Positions 58,768 through 64,000 of a stretch of DNA of 64,000 nucleotides are shown here, piece by piece (positions within the stretch are counted from its first letter, which is position 1; the number at the start of each line of letters is the position of its first letter). Both the position numbers and the translations under genes were made by a program. The notes under the pieces are model-generated. The model saw nothing but the letters and a program-made list of their open reading frames with translations, was not told the origin of the DNA and did no database searches. Origin of the DNA: Macropodus opercularis (Eukaryota; Chordata; Actinopteri; Anabantiformes; Osphronemidae); NCBI GenBank assembly GCA_030770545.1, contig CM061106.1:15831001-15895000 (forward strand), in the 5' to 3' direction.

Positions 58768-60327
58768 TCACGAGTGAGGTTTCTCTCCAGTATGAAGACG
58801 TTGATGTGACCGAAACCTACTGAGCTGTGAGAACGTCTTTCCACACTGTTTACACCAATGAGGCTTCTCTCCAGTGTGAACACGACAGTGGATTTTCAAA
58901 GTATGTGACCTGTAGAAAGCTGCTCCACATTTGTTGCAGGTGTACGGTTTTTCTCCTGTATGAATCTGCTGATGGGTCTTTAGGCTATCACTCCTAGTGA
59001 AAGTTTTTCCACACTGGTCACAGCTGTATGGTTTATCTCCAGAGTGAACCATCTGATGCTTCTTTAGCTTTGATGGTTTGGTGAAGGCTTTGTCACATTG
59101 CTGACAGTGATGCAGCCTTGAAGTCCTCCTTCCTCTGGGTTTCTAGAGTGACAGATATAAAAGAGGAGAAAATTAAATCTCATGATGGTACAAATAGCTA
59201 CAATACAAAAAGACAGCAAGGTCCCCAGAACTTCTGCTGCTTTTGATTATACTAGGATACTGTCACCGAGCTCAGAAGAATGGATGTTGATGATTGACTG
59301 TAATGGTGAATTTCAACATAGGCTGAAATATGAAGAAAAACAGATTTAAAAAACCCAGGTTTAAGCATCTTAATAAAAATTAAAATGTATGGTGAGTTTC
59401 ATAATTAGTTATGATGACAGTTATAACCTTTTAACATATAAAAGAAAATCGTGAAATATTACACGTAACATTTTGTATATTACATGGTTAAAATAGCAGA
59501 TAGTAGATGTGGACATAGTGTAAAAGTGTCAAAGACATGAGGTAGGTCAAATGCTGATCCGTGACAGGATCTAAATAAAAGTTAGTGTCTATAAAAGTGT
59601 CTATCTTCAGGGAGGTTTGCTACAGAGCCATGGGCTGTAAACCTCTGGATGATACTGTGCACAGTGGACACAGGAACAAACTCCTTATACTTTATTCTCG
59701 TCTCCATGCTCAGTGTGACACACAACACAAAGGCTGAGGCAGCTTTTCTTCATTTTAACTAGTTGCTAGTGTGATGACTGTTGTCCACAGCTGTTACTTC
59801 CCACAGTTGGTCTACACAAATTCAAGAAGCATCACATGTTTGAAAAGCAATTATTTCTTACAAGGGTGGTAACAGCTTTGTCCAGTGCAGCCTCTCCTTA
59901 ATAAAATAACAACATGTGAGAACCAAAACATTTGCACCTGCAACAATTTTCTGAGAGAAGGTTTGAATTTTCTGACAGAACTGCAACTACTGCGCTAAAA
60001 ATCACAAATGCCTAAAAATAATACAGATTTGCTGAAGTTGTCCAAAGCAAAGAACTTTAGAATTAATCTCACAGGATTTTTAGACATCTTTACATATTTT
60101 AATTCTGGCTCATTATCTATTCACATAAGCTCGAGGCTCATGTTCAGGTTTTCAGTTTTGCTATGAGCCACTTTTAGTGGTGAACTCATCAGCACCGACC
60201 TGCTGATCTGTGGAACCAGTTTGGTTGTTGTCCTGCTGCTCCGTAGCGCTCATGGACTGGTCTTTATGGACGGACACGTCCTCTGCTTTTAGTTCCACCT
60301 GATGCTGATCCATTTCAGTCTTGATCT
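58768..60327 (-). CDS. C2H2 zinc-finger protein, C-terminally shortened
   Basis: Coding exons 60313-60200 (start MDQHQVELKAEDVSVHK in the exon 60327-60200) and 59142-58768; acceptor CACTCTAG|AAACCC, donor CAGCAG|GTCGGT, phase 0. The protein is 162 residues. Fingers: HHCQQCDKAFTKPSKLKKH, YSCDQCGKTFTRSDSLKTH, YTCNKCGAAFYRSHTLKIH and HWCKQCGKTFSQLSRFRSHQ, each CX2C-X12-HX3H, with TGEKP-type linkers. The frame then stops at GEKPHS, one base out of step with further finger sequence. Such proteins bind DNA in the nucleus; targets are unknown. The N-terminal exon has the acidic MDQH/IKTE pattern typical of fish zinc-finger genes, with no KRAB, BTB or FAX domain seen. Confidence 0.8.
59143..60199. 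other. Intron of the zinc-finger gene
   Basis: AT-rich intron between the two coding exons. No nested gene or named repeat is seen. Confidence 0.5.
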
Positions 60328-62260
60328 CTGTGGAGGTAAATTATAAGGAAACTCTGATGAGATTGATAGAATAGGATAGAACCACCAGGAGCCCAGTGTT
60401 GCCAGATGAGTAGAATATTTGTACTGTCGCTTTAAAACTACTGTATTTTGACTATTGTATAAATACTTGAATAGTCACTGCTAGGATAGTGCATTAAAAA
60501 CAACCTATGTGCAGGGAAGTACAGTAACATGCAGAAGAGCATTTGCAACTTTATTATTAACACAAACTTTCCAATACTTACTTTGATGTGAAACACTAAT
60601 TGAAGACTGAAGTGGTGAAGCACAACTATGGTACATTTGGCTACAGTGTTGTCCTTCAGCAGATGTTCACTACATTTCATCAGCCATAGAGTAACAGCGC
60701 CACTCGCTGGATAATGTGAGGAACTACTCTGTTAAGATAAGTGTGTTCATTTAAAATCTGCTTCTATTTACTTGATTTTCTGATCTGACTGTGTTTCTAT
60801 ATTTATACTGTTTAATCAGTTTGATTTTACTGAGCATCATTCAATGGAAATTAGACAAATACACAATATGTTATGATTAGAATTAATAGATAGATACAAA
60901 CAGGAAGCGTCAGAGTCGTCTGACATCAATGATTTAATGACGTCTGCTGAACATGAACTTTCTCCTCAGATGTAAACTTCATGTGATAAATGTTTGGGCT
61001 GGTTCTCCCTCCACCTTGTAGATCTGGTCCCTGCACTGACTCCACTATTCACCTCTGACCTCACAGTGTCTCCATCTTTCTGTTTTAACCTTTAACCATT
61101 TTCTTCAGACGTTTGTAAAAAGGCCAAATGAAAATGTCTGTAGCTCCTGAATGGTAACAGCTACATTATTGAGCTTGGTGTCACTTTAAACTCCTTCTAG
61201 TTTTCTAAGCCAGAATCTGTTATAGTTGTAGTGAAGAACATTTACATAAACCTGAATAAAATTATAACCTGGTCTATTATTTCTTTATTTCTTTGAAGGG
61301 AGGCCCAGAACTAAGATTGTGGTTGAATATTTGAGCATTTACAACCTGAATTTATACCAAACTATGTGAAGAAACACAGTCAGGGTTAAACCTCATCTGC
61401 CTTCACACATCAACAACTGTTAAAGTGCTATTTTACATTTCTGATCTAAACCTGTATTGATGTAGATTTAAAGTGTGTTGGTCAGGACACATCATCATAA
61501 TTATATTTAGTGTTAACTGAGCAATGGATGCTGATGGTTCTCTGGTAGTAGTTGCATCCTGGCGTCCATGTGACTTGTTCTCATCTAAAGCCTGACAACA
61601 AGGAAACAGCTCGTCTGGCTCCGTCCACACAAAACCAAAGCCAGCTCCCAGCTTCTCTACAGCTCAGTAATAAACATGTTAACAAGCTACTGGTGGCAGC
61701 TTCACACTTCAGAGGTTGAGGCTCATGGTTGGTTAGTTTTCTTCTCACTTTGACTAATTCTGTTCATGTCAGAGTGAATTAGAAGGTGTTTATAATCGTT
61801 GCTTATTAAGCCCAAACAAGGCTTCGCAGACAAAACGTAGAGGTTTAATATTTTACATTTTACTGACAGCAGATCGGAGCAATTCAGAGCAGACTGACTC
61901 AGTCCTCATTTACTTTTAGCTACTTCCGCGACTACAATACAAGCGACGTTCAAACTGCGTCAGGTTGTTTCTTGTAAATTTAGAGATTGTTGGCATCGAT
62001 TTGTTTAGATCACGTAAAGACGACAAAACGCTGACAAGGCAGTGAGCAGGACTAACAGGCTGCCTCCCTCCTTCAAACATCTGCCGCAACGACGAGCAAC
62101 CAGCGCGGTCACCAGTTAACGTGGTCACTAGTTAATGCGTAACACCAGGCACCACGAGGGTCTCTCTCACGAAAAGACTGTTTAGAACCAGCAGCTGCTC
62201 CCACGATGCCCCGAGTCAATACACTACGTTGTAGAAAACAAAGAATTAACATGAACTTAC
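60328..62260. other. First intron of the zinc-finger gene
   Basis: Intron between the 5' untranslated exon and exon 2. 61530-61590 is an inverted copy of 38625-38695. A minus-strand frame at 61916-62128 lies in the more CpG-rich part near the promoter and shows no domain. Confidence 0.4.
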
Positions 62261-62420
62261 TCCAAGATGCTGCGCAGCGGGTCCGATTTTATCTCCTTCT
62301 GGACGAATCAATATACAAAGTCAGAAAACTCCTTCCAACCAGTCGTTCACGTTGAATAATAAACTGAATTCAACACTTTCGCCGTCTCGCTGCCTATTGT
62401 TTGCCGTCGTGGCGGTAGGT
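62261..62420 (-). promoter_or_regulatory. 5' untranslated exon and promoter region of the zinc-finger gene
   Basis: On the minus strand a stretch without ATG ends at a strong donor (CTTGGA|GTAAGT, 62261/62260). Local CpG density is higher than in the flanks, and no TATA box is seen. It is the likely first exon, joined to the 60327 acceptor. The exact start is not visible. Confidence 0.4.
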
Positions 62421-63000
62421 CCTTAAAAGTACGACGTCGCTGGATGATGATGTCACAGGTGCGCTTTTGTAATCCGGTGAGCACTGCCAATAGTCGTTGA
62501 GTTTCAAGAAATACTGGATAATACGAGGAACTACTGTAGAAAAAAAGAGAAAAAAAGCTTTGTTAAAAATCAAATCTTCTCTAATGTGATGACTAATAGT
62601 TGTTTAACTCCAGCAGGTTCCTCTGAACATAAACTGAATATGAACATATTCTTCTGAACATGGCTTCTCCTGCAGAGCTTCCTCTCACATAGCTGAGCCA
62701 CGTTTGGTTTGAGGGAGGAAGTAGTTGAGACCCTCAGTGAGGCCTGAAGATGATCATCATTGAGTCTGGATGTGAAATGGAATTTCACCTTCTTTGCAGC
62801 ATTTTTTTACAATCGAAAACTCAAAAGACATAGTTAAGATAGCGTTCATTGAAAAAATTGTGTAGCGGCCCGGTGCATTGTGGGTGCAGCCCTGTCCCAC
62901 TGTTTATGATTTAAATTCATTCATTATATTCAGGTGTAGTAGTTTTAATGTGTTTATTTGTTGTGTGTTTTGTGTGAACGTGAAGGTTTTTAGCACCTTG
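62421..63000. other. Upstream flank, no gene seen
   Basis: Short frames on both strands (for example minus 62570-62788) without domain or splice support. Confidence 0.4.
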
Positions 63001-63770
63001 TTTGACATGAAGCTGCTGCTTCTTTCCTTCTCATCAGCAGGGACTTTAATGTCGCCTCAGTCTCCCCTGTTCTCTCCAGTTTTACCCAGTAAAATGCTAC
63101 CCCCAAAATTTTACACAGTAAAATGCTGGACTTGTGTGAAGGACGCATACGACTCAACCCCCCACTCGGCTGCGCTGATCATGACCTGGTGCATCTGGTC
63201 CAGACACTGTTTCCAGACCACGGACTGAGAGACGCTCTGCAGCTTTCACGGAGAGACATCAACAGGCTGAGCCACTGCATCACAGACCACGTCAGAGATG
63301 TGTGGAGAGGCCTCAAGACCATCTCTGGCCACGGACAGAGCAGAGGAGCAGGGACGACTGGTGAGGACCAGAACCTGGCCAACGAGTTAAACCTGTTCTG
63401 ACACAGATTTGACTCCAGCCCCAAGACTTCACACATCTCCAGCCCAGCAGCTACACCCACCCCCACACACTCACACCAATCCACACCATCCCCTGCCATT
63501 AAGAGCCCATCAGACATTGAGATACTGGACAGTTTTAAGTGCCTGGGTGGCTTGAAGTGAGCAGCCTCTGCTAAAATGTGTCAACCAGTCTAACAGCCCC
63601 ACCCTGACACGCTACATTTTACACTCTATTTGTATAGAGTAAAAGTATTTGTAAAATTTTGCCATCTTGTGCACATTTCTGCCTTTTTGACCAGCCTATT
63701 ATCTGTATTCTTGAGCTGCTGTAAAAATTGAATTAGAATCAATAAAGTTTTGTCTCGTCTCATCTTCAAT
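63001..63770 (+). mobile_element. LINE fragment (endonuclease end, linker and 3' end), internally deleted
   Basis: The plus strand carries a 'catcagcagggactttaatg' endonuclease motif (GDFN region), then RIRLNPPLGCADHDLVHL, DVWRGLKTISGHGQSRGAG and NLANELNLF. A C-terminal phrase (ILDSFKCLG-like at 63520-63545) and a 3' UTR ending 'aatcaataaagttttgtctc' follow. The RT is deleted. It is the same family as 8840-9900, which shares GLKTISGHGQSRGAG. Confidence 0.68.
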
Positions 63771-64000
63771 TACCAGAAAACATTGTGTTGGATCAAACAT
63801 ATCTTTAAAATCTTTCACACCTGTCAATTTTTTTTGGCAGCACCAACTGCCCCAGTTCTCTCATGTCCCAGTTTTATTCTCTGCCCTTTTTTGAAATAAT
63901 AATCACATAAAATTCGTCAAGATAACTTAATCTTTCAACTTATTGCAAATGATCTATTAAATGTCTTTAGATGATTCCACAGTGGAATTAGTTGTGAACA
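63771..64000. other. Right edge, no gene seen
   Basis: AT-rich sequence directly after the LINE 3' end; no feature is supported. Confidence 0.4.

Noticed and set aside
1..64000. CRISPR array, operon structure, riboswitches, prokaryotic replication origin
   Set aside because: The sequence is vertebrate nuclear DNA with spliced genes; the only regular short repeats are the minisatellite, microsatellites and duplicated exon units.

Overview
This window is nuclear DNA from a ray-finned fish, most likely a percomorph-type teleost. The evidence is a FISNA-NACHT-LRR receptor of the large fish NLR family, a second NLR tail of the FIIND-CARD type, an Fc-receptor-like immunoglobulin gene, a C2H2 zinc-finger gene, and a fish-typical load of transposable elements (Ty3/gypsy, L2/CR1-group LINEs, a Penelope-like element, Tc1/mariner, piggyBac, tRNA-like SINEs). 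Genes are intron-rich with GT-AG junctions. I read exons by hand and tested each model by whether exon phases agree.

Left part (1-12.1 kb): the signal-peptide exon of an immunoglobulin-superfamily gene runs off the left edge (minus strand). Next comes a minus-strand NLRP1-like gene whose nine phase-compatible exons read LRR, linker, FIIND (ZU5 then UPA) and CARD, ending at 1464. No NACHT exon is visible on its strand in this window. Its introns hold an endogenous-retrovirus remnant, two Tc1-like pieces, a LINE fragment, a Penelope-like fragment and a SINE tail, and a dead piggyBac copy lies just upstream.

Middle (14.9-36 kb): a complete seven-exon Fc-receptor-like gene (minus strand, 306 codons plus stop, two Ig domains, one membrane segment, ITIM-type tail) lies between two inverted copies of a repeat of about 0.8-1.2 kb. 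Then come an L2-type LINE with an inverted partial copy, a quiet stretch, and the remains of V-set genes. An apparently intact, very young Ty3/gypsy element (28129-35670, minus strand) sits between these remains. Its Gag is PNMA-like, pol has all catalytic motifs, the LTRs differ only by one 19-base indel, and a canonical -1 slippery heptamer lies in the gag/pol overlap.

Right part (38.9-50.5 kb): a plus-strand NLRC3-like NLR gene is readable from its start codon through two tandem-duplicated N-terminal exons, FISNA, NACHT, winged-helix/helical region and six 174-base LRR exons. A seventh LRR exon has lost 7 bases and supplies the stop codon (1210 codons plus stop). The LRR exons and their introns are tandem duplications, and one duplicated unit carries a SINE. 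From 50.5 to 58.6 kb I see a 42-base minisatellite, a gypsy integrase relic and other repeats. A minus-strand zinc-finger gene (58.77-62.4 kb) keeps five CX2C-type fingers before a frameshift, followed by decayed finger sequence. A LINE fragment lies near the right end.

Together this is an immune-receptor neighbourhood (two NLRs, two Ig-receptor loci, V-set relics) that is being rearranged by exon duplication and transposons. The most unusual points are the NACHT-less FIIND-CARD gene with its autoproteolysis residues kept, the young PNMA-type gypsy element with its frameshift site, and the decay-versus-expansion pattern in the LRR exons.
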